Part shown: positions 34,904 through 46,409 of the stretch, piece after piece
Position numbering within the stretch: the stretch's first letter is position 1
How the letters are laid out: each line of letters opens with the position of its first letter
Assembly (NCBI GenBank): GCA_023078555.1
Contig: CM041202.1
Span: 5,132,522 to 5,196,521 of the forward strand
Reading direction: 5' to 3'
Source: Ulva prolifera
Taxonomy: Eukaryota > Chlorophyta > Ulvophyceae > Ulvales > Ulvaceae
DNA length: 64,000 nt
Program-made: the position numbers and the translations under genes
Notes under the pieces: generated by a model
The model's input: only the letters and a program-made list of their open reading frames with translations
The model's database searches: none
What the model was told of the DNA's origin: nothing

Positions 34904-37501
34904 ATGATGATGCACGGCCACGGAGCCATCTGGTCCACCAATCGCTACACAGCACCTCAGCTGCCGAGTGTCAAACAGCGACCGATTCTGCATGTGTTGC
35001 GCGGCCGCCACAGTCCAGATCGCAGGCAACGTGTAATGTTTCAGCTGCAGAGGTTTAGCACAGTTGCTCAGGCCCGTTCCAACACAAAGAAGGGTGTGAA
35101 TAATAGCTACCATGAGCAGCGTGCCAGGCACGTTCGGGCTGCCAGAGATGGCTCCATTGTGCACTACTGGGCATCATGGCGGAAGTGGCCATCCTTCAAG
35201 ACCGTCAACAATCTGAAGTTCCTTGCATATCTGTTTGACGGTCATCAACTGGACCTGCAGCAGCTGGAACAGATCTGCCCAAGCATACATGCAGCCCTGG
35301 AGGCACAGGCGTCTACGTTCACAGACGACCAGGTTTCCAGGACACTGCTGTATCTGTCGAGGCTCCACATCGTTCCACAAGAGTCGCTGTGGCATGACCT
35401 GATGTCCAGGCTGGGTTCGCAGACAGTGCACGATGGCCAGCCAGGTATGCTCTTCATGGAATGCCCCTGCCCTTGTGTGAGCAGGAACGACGGAATTGAC
35501 CATCTGCGGCACAGTTTCCACAGTCGCTGGCATGCTGCTGTGTAGAGCACATTAGGCCGTGTGCTACCTGATCATGCACTGCAGAATTGATGGGTATGCC
35601 CCATGTGCATCACTGCTCGTCACAGATGATACTGCTCTGAATACTGTACTCCCCTGTGTGCGATTCATATCCAAGAAGATCGCATTCACTGCCTGCGTGC
35701 CATAATGCAGCTCAGTGATTAAATTTCATTTGAGAGAACATAGCTTAACAACAGATCGATGGACCTTGGCGGCAATTAAGCTCTAGCTTACCAAGCTATG
35801 GGTTCGCCACAGTCGAGTGATGCAATAGCTTAATTCCCAGCCATTTGGCCAGACGGCAGCCAAAATGCCTATTCGTGGAGCGATAAGCCATGGTATAAGA
35901 GATCTCGGAACGCTGAATGAAATTTGCGATCGCTTAGCAAGCTATAACATGTTGCGTGAAATAATTGTTCGCTCGCTTCGCTCGCTATAGCAGGGACCGC
36001 ATAATTACCTTTTATAGCTTAATTCAACCTTTCATTTTTATTTATATCGCTTATAAGCGATTTATAGCCGGAATTCTAAACACTGCTGCAGCTACATGGG
36101 TGGCATATTGCTGGTCCGCCCTCCTTGGACCTTTCCTCGAAACATTTGTCTCTGCCTACGTCAACCAACGCCGCCTCGCCCTGGCCGCATGCGCAGAACC
36201 GGCGTGAGTAACCTTGCAGACGGGATCACAGAGGAGGCCCTTGCTCCCCTGCAGCAGCTGCCACAGCCGGCCGGTGCGGACGAGGGCGAGGCTGCTGACA
36301 AGGAGGCGCAGTTCCGAGCCAGGATGGCGGGGGTCGGGATCCTGCACAGCCTGTCGGTGCTGCAGATGCTGGCTGCGGGCGGCCAGGCTGGCAGGTGGCC
36401 GGTGACGACCACCTCCGGCATGCACCTGCACCGCCTCCCCGCAGCTGTGCGCCCTGCCTCTTGTCAGCTTGTGTAGTGACTGTCGCACGTGTGGCCACAG
36501 GTGCTGTACGCAGTGTCTAGGATTCTCAGAGATCCTGCAGCTGCCACAGACAGCAGAATCGGCCGCACCTCCCATGTGGTTCTACGGGGACGCATTGCAG
36601 TGCACAGCTCCGCATGGCATCGCTCCGGTGTCCGGTGTGAAGCACACGCACGCGACTCAGTTGTGTTGGCACCTGCGCGGCAAGTCGTCACCAACGTAGG
36701 AGTCCACGCCGTCGATCACCTCTCAACGGGCTAGTGGCCAATTTGAGCGGACCGATGCAGAGTTCGAACGCGCGTGCGGTCACTCAGCCTGCGTCGTCCT
36801 TGCCAATGCTGCATGCATGCAGTCAAAGCCACCCCAAACACGCAGCGACCGTGGTGCAGGGGCAGAGCGATCAGCCGGCGTGGGGCGCCGCCCCGCCGTA
36901 CCTGCGCCTCCCACAGGCCACCATGGCCTCAGCCATCGCCGCGTGGCAGTCCGTCAACCGGTTCTCCGCCGAAGTCGACGGCATCTGGCTGCCGCTGCAG
37001 CAAGCCACCGCCCCGGCCAGCTCCGCCGCCACACCTACCCCCGGACGGCCTCAAACGGCAGAGGCAATGCCGTCGCGCGCACGGCGAGCCGCCGTTCGCA
37101 GCTCGCCGTTTGAGCGCTCGGTCATGGCTGCGCTGCAGGCCGAGCTGACTGTCCCGGTGCTCCAGGAGGCGGTGCTAGAGGGGTCGTACGTGTCAGTGGA
37201 CCTGGGGGTGGTCGGGAGGGGCAGGACGTGGAGGCGGGGGGAGGCGGTGTTTGTGGCCGTGGAGGCGCAGGGCCCGAAGCACTTTGTGACGAAGCGCGCG
37301 GCCGAGACGCGGTCATCGTTGGCGAAGCGGCTGCTGCGGGAGTTTGCGGGGTGGCATGTTGTGGCTGTGGGGCACCGGGAGTGGCGCAAGGCGGGGGAGC
37401 GCGGACAGCGTCGGCTGCTGCGGCAGCGGCTGAGCATGCTGCCGCCGCGGTGTTGGAGGGGCGGCGGCACGGCTGCCGCTGGGACTGCTGCACGGGGCTG
37501 A
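34904..37501 (+). CDS. RAP-domain protein (FASTK/OPR-like organelle RNA-binding type)
   Basis: The last exon (from about 36860 to the stop at 37499-37501) ends in a RAP domain: FVAVEAQGPKHF, a short variable loop, then SLAKRLLREFAGWHVVAVGH and REWRK. An upstream exon ending at the donor cag|gtatgc (35444/35445) encodes a helical repeat-like region with VNNLKFLAYLFDGHQL and VSRTLLYLSRLHIVPQ, like the repeats ahead of RAP in FASTK and octotricopeptide proteins. A further exon starts at 36220 in matching phase (DGITEEALAPLQQ). A possible exon near 36501 (VLYAVSRIL) has uncertain joins. RAP proteins usually act on RNA in mitochondria or plastids. The start is unresolved: ATG at 34904 or 35037 are options. 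The RAP call is firm, the full exon list is not. Confidence 0.7.
35720..36075. repeat. AT-rich palindromic insert in the RAP gene intron
   Basis: This stretch is much richer in A+T than its surroundings. It carries atagcttaa-type repeats (35740, 35827, 36013) and a TAGCTT/AAGCTA hairpin near 35787. GCTCGCTTCGCTCGC lies at 35971-35985, and ATCGCTTATAAGCGAT at 36046-36061 is a perfect 16-bp palindrome. Such sequence is typical of intergenic DNA in some green algal plastid or mitochondrial genomes. An organelle-to-nucleus insertion is the simplest reading; a MITE-like element is the alternative. Confidence 0.5.
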
Positions 37502-39470
37502 GCTCTCGGTGCGTAGCCTGGTGCTGGCGTGATGCTGTTGCGGGGGGTGTAGGGTGGATTGTGTCGGGGTCTGGCTTGCTGGAAGTCCCGACGTGTATGT
37601 ATTTTTACGGTGCAAATGATGGGTGGCTTTTACATCGCTTTGTGTTATTGTGCTGGACAGACAGCACGAATGCGGGAAGCGGAACTGCAGGTGCGCAAAG
37701 GTGGCAGGGCTCTGTGCACATGTATAGGGTATTGATGATCAACACTGTACACATGTGCACACAGCAGGTCCTGCCTCAACGTTGCAGCCAGTCACACCCA
37801 GCGCACACAGTGCCCAGGCGTCAGCGCAGAGAGCTTGCGCGAAACTCATTCTACGTTGGCCTCAGCTACAAGTCTGATGAATGTTGCATATGGCAGCGGC
37901 CAATGGACAGCCGAGTGATCAGACTTCAGCTGCCCACCCGAGCATCCCAGGATGGGTTTGAACGATGGCATCATGGATCTGCACATGCTATGTATGATTG
38001 TGTGAATGATCACACCAAGGATCTGCACATGCGATCCAAGATTTTTGCATGAGCACGCCATGTGTCTGCATTTTGCGACCAAACTGGGGCTGCAACGCCA
38101 AATTGTGGATCTACACAGAATTGTGGATCTACAACAACCACTGGTTGTTGCCCGCGGACCTGCCTTGCTTTCCTTGCCCTTGTAACACACAGAATTGTGA
38201 ATCTACACGGACTCCACGGTGGATTTGCATGAGCACCTGCACACGTTCATGAACCTGCACACATCCTGAACTTGCACGTGCACTTCAAAATATTTCTGGA
38301 ACATCACATCACGTATCTGCACATGCAATCCACGGTGGGCTTGAATGGCAGCATGATTTACCTGCACATGCGATTGAAGGTCGGCTTGTATGAGCACTGC
38401 CTGGATGTGCATGCGTGAGCCAAGACGGACAGCGTCGATCGCAGCATAGTTCTGCTCGTGCAATCATGGACCGCGCAGTGGCCCCGAGGCGGGGCGCTCA
38501 TGCCGCGTCCCACTGTCAGGGCATGGACGCCCGCGTGCGCGCTTTCGTGACAATGGGAAGGTGCCTGCATGGCACGGGTATGCATTGATGCATGGTACGA
38601 GGGCGTGGAGGGGGCGGCTGGGATAGCTCTGCAGGAGCAGGGGGCAGCACGAAGACAGGAACAGCAGCGTGCCACTGCGTACCACCAGGCACTTGCGGAA
38701 GATCATATATCTCTTGCAGCATACGCGCACACCCCCCCAAGCACATCTGCATCGCGGCAGGCTCCCTGTCATGTGGTCCTCCCCTTCCAAGGCCTGCCCT
38801 GCGCCCGGTCAGGGCAATGTTGGCCTTGGCACAACTGTGCATACACGCCACACAGCCACCAAAAAGAAAAAACAACACTTACATTGCGTGCCAGGCGGAA
38901 CTGATCATCACGAAGCAGAAGGCCACCATTCGCCGACGCCTAGGGGGGCGAGAGGGGCGGCCCGCCGTTCAGAACAGACAGCCAGTGCGGCGCGAGCGGG
39001 TGTCGGACGGGTGTGTGTGCAAGCATGTGTGCGGTGTGCACGAGGCCGCCTGCAAACCTGATGGTCGAGGCAGCGATTGCGCGTCACAAGGACAAAGCCG
39101 GACCTGCTGCGGCAGGTAGCACGGCAGGATCCGCGCAGAATGCACGAACAAAAGCATCGGGAAATGTGCGGCCGGGGTACCGATTGTGTGTAAATGAGGC
39201 TATTGCGGTCCAGAATTGGCTGCAGCTGTGTCTGCTGCGGACTGTTCCCTAGGCGCGCTGCAGCCTGTGGTGGTGTCTGGGGTCTCCCGCGATATCTCGT
39301 AACTGTGGTCAGGGACATGATGCCGTTCTGAACTCTGCGAAGGAACAGCTATCTCGAGATACCCATCCTGCTATACAAGTCGAGGCAGTTGCACAATCTA
39401 GACACCTGTCCCGAACGTAGTTCTGCCCGGCTGCTGCAGCGCAATGAGCTAGTGCCAACGTTGGCTTGCA
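37502..39470. other. No gene supported; tandem-repeat-rich
   Basis: From about 37970 to 38400, short phrases such as gatctgcacatgc and gtggatctacac recur irregularly, forming a degenerate array. Plus-strand frames at 38569-38900 include a helical-looking stretch (AGIALQEQGAARRQEQQRAT) but have no support from splicing or homology. Confidence 0.45.
38134..38186 (+). mobile_element. LINE 3'-end stub, 53 bp
   Basis: The core, ctggttgttgcccgcggacc then tgcc...cccttgta, matches the LINE terminus. It is flanked by 21-base direct repeats (38113-38133 and 38187-38207) with one mismatch. Part of that repeat is also a local tandem unit, so the target duplication is less certain than at the other stubs. 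Confidence 0.55.
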
Positions 39471-39475
39471 CACAC

Positions 39476-40700
39476 ATGGCTTCTAACGAGTGCGCCTCGT
39501 CCATCTTTTGACCTGCAGCAAGTGAAACCACACATCCCGCATGATGGTGATTTCATAGGCGTGATAGCCCACGACGTATCTCACGCATCGGATCTGGCGC
39601 TCTGCGTTGATAGCCTTGCACCAGGTACTCACACGCGATGTAGGCGAGACCTTGCAGGCCACCATCTGCACCTGCTGTTCGGCGTCGCGGCTGTAGACGC
39701 TCAATTGATTTTTTTTCGCAGCAGAACTGCTTTGCAATTTTGATTTCGTCTCATTCCGCCCCGGTGCAAAGCAGCGTTTGCGCTTCCTCCAAACGACCTG
39801 GTCGCTATCACCTACAGTGTCGGCCATACGCGGTGCTACATGTATTCCTCATGTGTTCCTTTGTTGCCTGAAATTGCCGTGTCTCCTCAGCAGCCTGTGC
39901 TTCCGCGCCAGTGCTGCTTTCGTGCTACTGGTGTCGTCTCGGCCACCTTGCAGCTTGAAGGGCATAATGGGTGGGGATCAAGACATACCGCTCCCGTACA
40001 CGGTAACTCGGTGCTTGCAAGTCAAACATGCTCGCCAGCTGGAGAGCGGTAATGTGCATTCATGGTTTGAGGCGCACCATCAGTGCTGAAGATGCAGTGC
40101 AATCACAGCGAGTACAAATTCTGCAGCCCAACAGACTGCACAGGTGTCGGCATTAAGTGACCTTGTCTGCAGTTCAGACTCTGCACCGGTGGGATTTAAC
40201 ACACATGACCGCTGTGCTACCCGAGGAGCTACCTGCCTTGCTGGCTTTGTCCTTGCAACACATGACCGATGTGCAGGTGCACAGCTTTGGACACAGAATC
40301 AGCTGTGTCCAATCAACAGCACGTCCCACTGTGGCAACTCAACAATGTGACACTGGCTGCCGCAGCCGTCGTAGGCTGCGTGTGTCTCGTGCTGGCTGCT
40401 CAGGCGCTGTTCAAATGGCTCAGAGCCCGTCGTTCGCAACACAATGCTGTTGCAAGCAGCGAGTTGATGGTGCGCCCACGTGCCTCCTATTGCCAAACCT
40501 CGCCAACGTTTGCCCCTGAGAGTGCTTTCAGGCATACGTTTCCACACGGATGCCGGACCTGCGTTGGTCGCTGCCTTCTGTTGTATGCACGTGGTGTTGT
40601 GCTGGACACAGGATTGTGTTCATCTGACATGCGATGCTGTGGCACATGCTGGCATACAACGGGGTCATCGGATGGTCACGCCTGCACAATGACGTGCTGA
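39476..40700 (+). pseudogene. Family X small membrane protein, copy 1
   Basis: First of four tandem paralogues. The conserved ATG (MASNECASSIF) is followed by TGA where the other copies stay open. A second conserved block begins at 39775 after gcag and reads AFALPPNDLVAI. The membrane exon begins near 40276 after gtgcag and reads NVTLAAAAVVGCVCLVLAAQ, then ALFKWL. A LINE stub (40212-40257) sits 16-20 bases before that acceptor and may disturb splicing. Copies 2-4 lie at 43845, 48008 and 52500. No family is recognised. Given the early stop and the insertion it is probably not functional, although an alternative start is possible. Confidence 0.42.
40212..40257 (+). mobile_element. LINE 3'-end stub, about 46 bp
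   Basis: The core gctacctgccttgctggctt then tgtccttgc is flanked by acacatgaccg at 40201-40211 and 40258-40268. The match continues with one mismatch to a total of 17 bases. Confidence 0.65.
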
Positions 40701-41203
40701 AGCATCTTGCCACTGGCGTGTGTCTCGTGGCGTGGACCAGAAGCTCGAGTCCACCAGCTCGGCTGTGACATGCTCCGATGGAAGCATGAACGATGGAAGC
40801 ATGAACGCAGCACCATGTTCTGCTGTGGCAGTCCAAGGCATGGACATCCTTGCTGTCAACAACAATCATGGACACAAGAGCCAATCCCCCTGCAAGAAAG
40901 AAGAAAGGCTGGTAGCACTGTGTGCCGCCGGGCGAGCACCGGCAGCCGCTGCTTTCAGATGCCACCTCTAGATTGGCAGTGGCGAATGGTGCTGGTGCAT
41001 GTTGGGCTGTACAACAGACCGTGGGCTGAATTCACACGATGATAAAATCCCCACAACTGCCCCACAAGACCGGGAGTGGTGGGGGCCGGGGCCTTGGACA
41101 TCGGAGGGGCCCGGACATGTCAGAGGTCACTGTGAAGCGACTGGACGCGCACACTCCCACACGTGAAATTTGGCCAGAGAATGGGTGCTACAGCTCGGGT
41201 TCC

Positions 41204-42481
41204 ATGCAGAGGCAGCTGCACGCAGCCGCGATCCAAGGCGACGCCGGTGTCGTGCGGCGCCTACTGGAGGCCGAGCCGGTGCGCCTCAGCGCCCGCGCCC
41301 ACGGCGCCGCCGGCGTGCAGCTCATCGTCGACGTCGCCGCCGTGCCGGCAGCGACGTGGGAGGAGGACGACCGCCTGCTCGCGGTGCTGGAGGTGCTGGT
41401 GCTCAACGGCCGGGCGGTCACCCACCCCGCGCTGCGCGCTGTGGCCCCTGACACAGCAGGCCACCGCAGCGCAGCGCGGGCCGCATACCTCACCTACCTG
41501 CTTGACCAGGCGCGGCCCCCCACTCGCCGAGGCGTTGTGATGTTTTTCGCTGGCGGCGCGCAGAAGCATGCCGTATGCATGCCACTGCTCCGCACACAGG
41601 CCGCCGCGCATGCCCGCAATCGCTGTGCGTACTGCGCCATCCACGCCCTGATGCCGGGGTGCTTGCCAGTGTGCGCTGGCCATGCGTGTTGCGCGCGCAC
41701 TGGGCCCCCCGGCCACACCGACGAAGGCTGGGCAAGACGCTTCGAGCTGCAGCGCCGCCGACACATGGTGTGGCTACTAGGGGCTTCGTGCCTGTGGTCC
41801 AGCTCCGAGGGGTCGTGCAGGCCACATCACGCGTTGGTCTGGGGCAGCCTTGCAATGCGGTGTGCGTGTTGTTTGGGCACGATGCAGGAGACAGGCATAA
41901 AATCGCTGGCAGTCCTGCTGGGGCGACATGCTGGGCCTCATGTGAAAGTGTGGCTGCAGGTGGTGCGGCGGCTGTGGACCGCTGCAATGTCATTTGACAG
42001 TGCCACCGCGGAGCACCTGCTGGAACGGCATGAAGTGGAGCCGGACACCTGGCACCCGGACTCCATGTCCGCGGTGGTGCACGCCGCTCGATCTGCGGCG
42101 CATGCGGGTGATGACCTGCACAGCGCTCAACCTACAGACACAACCTTCTCCGCCGCCTGCGCGGCCATCGCCGACAACCTTTGGTCCGGCGAGGCCCTTG
42201 TTGCGGACACTGTGCCTGTTGCATCCTTGCTGGAGAGCCCAGTCGCGGGGCTGACGGAGACGCTGCAGGTGCTGCTACGCCATGGCTGGACCCTCACGAA
42301 AGCGCAGGGCGATGCCGCGGTGGACCTCCTGGAGGCTCTTGAGCGCGAAGACTGTGTAGAACTTGTGAGGTTGATGCGATACCTGGGAACAATCGATGTC
42401 AGCGCTCGCAAGTCACTGTATGGTAACAGAGTTGATTTCGATGTCCTGCGCGAGGATATGCACCGCCTAGATCGGGCGTGA
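41204..42481 (+). CDS. Ankyrin-like two-exon gene, cassette copy 1 (275 aa)
   Basis: Exon 1 (41204-41509, 102 codons) opens with MQRQLHAAAIQGDAGVVRRL, a standard ankyrin helix pair. Exon 2 (41960-42481) opens VVRRLWTAAMSFDSATAEHL, a second, diverged ankyrin-like unit, then about 130 residues with LQVLLRHGWTLT and a conserved C-terminal half. The exon 1 length is exactly the same (306 bases) in copies 2 and 4. The intron starts with GC (cag|gcgcgg) where copies 2 and 4 have GT. It is 450 bases long and has no stop in frame, so its retention would give a 425-residue protein. Ankyrin repeats bind other proteins; partner and location are unknown. The family X gene lies just upstream on the same strand. 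Confidence 0.75.
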   Translation: MQRQLHAAAIQGDAGVVRRLLEAEPVRLSARAHGAAGVQLIVDVAAVPAATWEEDDRLLAVLEVLVLNGRAVTHPALRAVAPDTAGHRSAARAAYLTYLLDQARPPTRRGVVMFFAGGAQKHAVCMPLLRTQAAAHARNRCAYCAIHALMPGCLPVCAGHACCARTGPPGHTDEGWARRFELQRRRHMVWLLGASCLWSSSEGSCRPHHALVWGSLAMRCACCLGTMQETGIKSLAVLLGRHAGPHVKVWLQVVRRLWTAAMSFDSATAEHLLERHEVEPDTWHPDSMSAVVHAARSAAHAGDDLHSAQPTDTTFSAACAAIADNLWSGEALVADTVPVASLLESPVAGLTETLQVLLRHGWTLTKAQGDAAVDLLEALEREDCVELVRLMRYLGTIDVSARKSLYGNRVDFDVLREDMHRLDRA

Positions 42482-43840
42482 CGCAGCTTTGGAACAGCGC
42501 TATGTCGGAGGCCATTGCGGCCAAGGGCGGAGGAAGCTGGGCCTGGAACAGTGCGCACATGGGAACCTGGCGATGGCTGCGGATTGCATACAAGTATGGA
42601 TATAACGGGCTCCCTGGACAGCAGCCGGGGTGGCAACAACCCAACAGTGCTTCTGAAGGTGGCTGCCGCGGGCTGCAGCCGGCTGTGGGCTGTGTCCACG
42701 CACAGCGGCGGCGCAGCGTGTGCATGACTGCAGAGGGCCATCAGGGCGAGGAGAGGGCAAGTGTGATGTGATTCGAGATCAACAGGGTGACCATGTGGCT
42801 GTTGTTTCTGCCTGAAGGAACATACAGCAGCAGGCTGCTGCGCAGCCAAGCACACGTGGCTTCCATTCAGAGAAGAAGCAAGTATGTTTGAAAGCTAAAG
42901 GTATCCCCTCCGTTTCAGGAGGGAAAAGTCTGTTCCTATAATAGCTACCCCCTCCTTTTCGGGTTGTCGTGGGTCCGATTTGCATGCGCTTTGGGAATTC
43001 GAAACGGCCAGGCGTGACCACATCGCTTAGCAGAGGAGGAGGCCCTGTGAGTTGCGTACGACCGTCTGAGGGGGGTGTCCAGGTTGTTCACCCCTTGAGC
43101 ATGTGGTCCCGTTATTTCGGAGTTGGCAGTGTCCTCTTCAGGATACGGCTCAGTGGATTCACTTTACTTGGTTCTGTGTTTGGCTGAGCTTCTATTTGGA
43201 TACAATTCCCTAGCCATGCAAGAACGGACTCACCAGAATTGTTGCGAGACTTCTTGTGATTATCGCACAATCATGGACGAGAATAAGATGGGAACAGGTC
43301 AGTAGAAGTAGAGCAACTTGAGCATGTGCACACGTTGCGGCCTCACTCCTGGTGCTTTTTAATATGTTGGGTCCTGTGACGCCTCAGAAGCCCATCCCAG
43401 AGATACACCACGCTCAATCACCTCATGTATCAATCGATGTGAGTGGGTGCTCGTGGAGGCAACGGCGTGGCAGCATGCCTTGTGACGTTGGCACGCAGTT
43501 TGTTGTGCTGTTTTTATCATCACGTGCACGTTTGCAGATCTGTGTGAAGTGCTTCACTCGCACATCATGGCGCTTGTACATTTCGAGGCAGCGGTCCATG
43601 GCCACCTGTGAGTGTCTGCTTCGTTGGGCTGCCATACGTTGACATCCAACGGGGAGATGCAGGAATGTGTCTTAAGTGCATCCTCACCCCACATGCACGG
43701 ATGAGTTCGCTTCAGATGCTGGAAGAGCAGCTACATCAGTCCACCATTGCTAGCTGCATGTCGACAGACGATGCGATTGTGTGACGCTGCGCAGCTGTTC
43801 TTGCAGGGCTTCTACAGCGCAGCTGGCTTGCGCAATCCGC
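42482..43840. other. Intergenic, repeat-bearing
   Basis: Contains a family 2 dispersed repeat at 43082-43162 and a small ccctcc...ggaggg inverted repeat at about 42904-42923. No gene is supported until the family X start at 43845. Confidence 0.5.
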
Positions 43841-43844
43841 CCCC

Positions 43845-44883
43845 ATGGCTTCTCACCAGTGCGCTTCGTCAAGCTCTTGCCCTGCAGCGAAACGGACGGT
43901 CAGAACGCGTGAGTAGCTTTGATAATTTGAGTGCACTGCTAGCTGTATCTTTGGTGTGGTGTACATTGCACGTCGAGCTGGTCAGCCCGATGAATGAGCC
44001 ATGGTGCTCGCTAACGAGCTTGCGTCCGTTGTTCGGCAGCGTGGCTACCGAGCCCTTATTATGGAAGCATGTGGTGGACGAGTTGTGTCGCTTGCTCGCT
44101 TTTGAAGCAACTGCAACAGCGTTTGCGCTTCCTCCAAAAGACATGCTCGATGCCACGCATGCTGCAGGCCACGTTGACTTTGCGACTGCCTGGATTTAAC
44201 TTATGCTGCATCAGATGACGGCTAGACAGGTGTAGGCCTCGGCACGTGTACTGCAGCCACACTGTCTATGTACTTCGGGTGCCGTGTCAGCCTAGCATCT
44301 TAGGAACCTACAGCCTGCCAACGTCGACGGCGGCTTTGTGTCTCAGAGCATTCATCTACCTGAGGGCGTGGCATACCGCACGCGCAAGATGTAGTTGCCC
44401 GCGATCCAGATGGTAATAACGCCAGTGGATGTTCGGATGTGGCTATACCATGCCTGCTATACAGATGTGGCACCAGAAGACCAAATACACGTGACGCCAT
44501 CACACGCAGGCTTACAATTCTTGGCTTGCAAGCAAAACATTGGTCCTGAGCCTCGAGAGGCCTCACTCGTGATAAAAAAAATCAAAAACTAGGTGATGTG
44601 CAGGTGCACAGCTTTGGATGCCGGGTCACACGCTTACGGCCCTCTACAGATTGCAGACAACGTACCTCTGGCTGCAGCTGTCATCTCAGGCTGCGGGTGT
44701 CTCGCGCTGGTTGCGCAGGCACTGTTCAGATATCGCCAACCCAGCTCTGCTGCATGCAAGGCGAATGCAAGCACAGATGTGGTGGTACGCCCACCTACGT
44801 CCCTTGGCCACAGTGCCTCTGCTCCACACCCGAGGAATAGTGGCCTTTGGGATGAACAGGTTGCAGAGCAGCGTTCTCGCTGA
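43845..44883 (+). CDS. Family X small membrane protein, copy 2
   Basis: The N-terminal block MASHQCASSSSCPAAKRT is followed by a conserved block after the acceptor aacag at 44119/44120: FALPPKDMLDATHAAGH. The membrane exon begins about 44602 after gtgcag and reads NVPLAAAVISGCGCLALVAQ, then ALFRYR, ending at 44883 with a polar tail (VVVRPPTS...). Across the four copies, changes in the helix are conservative (V/I/A, L/M), which supports the plus strand as coding. Joins between the three blocks were not fixed. The expected product is a short protein with one membrane helix near the C-terminus. Confidence 0.45.
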
Positions 44884-45408
44884 GCCCCATGTGCTTGGAC
44901 ACATCGCTCCTTGCATCAGCTGGGTATCGGAGCTCGTGCTGGCCGGCGGGCCGGGGCCCTCAATGATCGCAGCACACAGTCATGCGTCGGCCCTGCTTCT
45001 GTTCTACGGTGCCCCCCGGCCAGCCTTCTGTGAGGCTGATCGACCAAGAGAGCCTGCGTAGGAGCCTGAGCTGCATCCAAGTGCCATCTTCCTTACAGCT
45101 TGAATCAGGGCGCTTCAATGACCAATACGCACACGTTGTCCATTCGATTTTTGGACAGATCGCGCCCGCAGACTGCGAGCATCGCATGTCTGGACTGCCT
45201 GACACCTGCCGGGCGCAGCAGCCACCCCGATGCCTTGCTTCATCCTGCATTTCCATCTGCCAGCCCCTGCTCTTGGACGGCGGCTGCCCCAGGCCAGCCT
45301 GCGCCAACGACCTCTGCTCACTCTGCTCCGAGGTGGCAAGGTTCAGCAGGCTGGCAGGGTCGGGTGCCAGTTTGTTCCAAGCTTGAAGCAACATGTGCTC
45401 TCTCCATC

Positions 45409-46409
45409 ATGCAGAGACAGCTCCACGACGCTGCGGTCCAGGGCGACACAGGGGCCGTGCGGCGCCTCCTGAGGGCTGACCCCGAGCGCCTCAGAGCGCA
45501 TGCCCACAGCCCCGCCGGCGCACAGCTCATCGTCGACGTCGCCGCCGCCCCCGCAACTACAGATGAACAGGACGAACGCCTCCTGGATGTGCTCGAGCTG
45601 CTGGTGTACAGCGGCTGGACTGTGACCCACCGCGCCCTCCACACCCTCGCCCCAATCACAGTCTCACACCGCAGCATCCTCCGGGCGGCACACCTGACGT
45701 ATGTGCTTGACCAGGTGCGAAATCACACGCAAGCGGCTGGTGCACATACGGGGGCACGCTTACCGCATGCCCACACTCACACTGCCTGCGCAGGTGACAC
45801 AGCTCGGGTATGCCGAGCAGCGAGGCTAAATCTGTGCACTGTCCACCACACCACCTTGCCTGATGCGGACCTGTGTGGCTGCAGGTGCTTCGACGGCTGT
45901 GGCTGGCTGCGGAGGCATGTGACAGTGCCACTGTGCAGCAGCTGCTGAGTCGCCATGACATTCAGCAGGGCAGCATGCACCCGGACATCAGGGCAGCGCA
46001 GGTGCTGCATACCGTGTGGCATGCAGCCCGGCTTGGCGCCCCTGGGCAAGACAGCACAACATTCGGGAACGGGTGCAGCCACGGCCAATGCCTCATTCTC
46101 GACACCGTTCAAGCTGCAGCCTTGCACAACATTTCACATGACAAGCTGCTCGCGACACTCGTTGCGCTGCTGCAGCGAGGCTGGACCCTTGGAAGGCCGC
46201 AGTTTCTGGCTGCCTGTAGCGCACTGGGGCCTGAGTCTCAGGCACATGAGCAGCTTGAGGAGTGTAGGGCCATTCTCTCGACTATGCAGTGCCTAGACAG
46301 GTTTGCTGGCGAATCCCTTGTGCTGTATGGCGACAGAATGGATGCCAGAGTCGTGCATCAGGACAGTGTCAGAGGCGCTGCACTGTTGTCGCGTGTGAGC
46401 TCAACGTAG
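45409..46409 (+). CDS. Ankyrin-like two-exon gene, cassette copy 2 (276 aa)
   Basis: Exon 1 (45409-45714) begins MQRQLHDAAVQGDTGAVRRL. The 170-base intron (gtgcga...tggctgcag) is the shortest of the family. Exon 2 (45885-46409) begins VLRRLWLAAEACDSATVQQL and ends CSVRGAALLSRVSST-like (SVRGAALLSRVSST then TAG). The layout, phase 0 junction and exon 1 length are the same as in copies 1 and 4. Sequence divergence from copy 1 is substantial but in frame throughout, a sign of selection for coding. It follows family X copy 2 by about 530 bases. Confidence 0.78.

Noticed and set aside
39483-39827. Minus-strand coding for family X (RKRKRC motif frames)
   Set aside because: The four copies keep the plus-strand frame better (LPPKDM block and membrane helix, with conservative changes).
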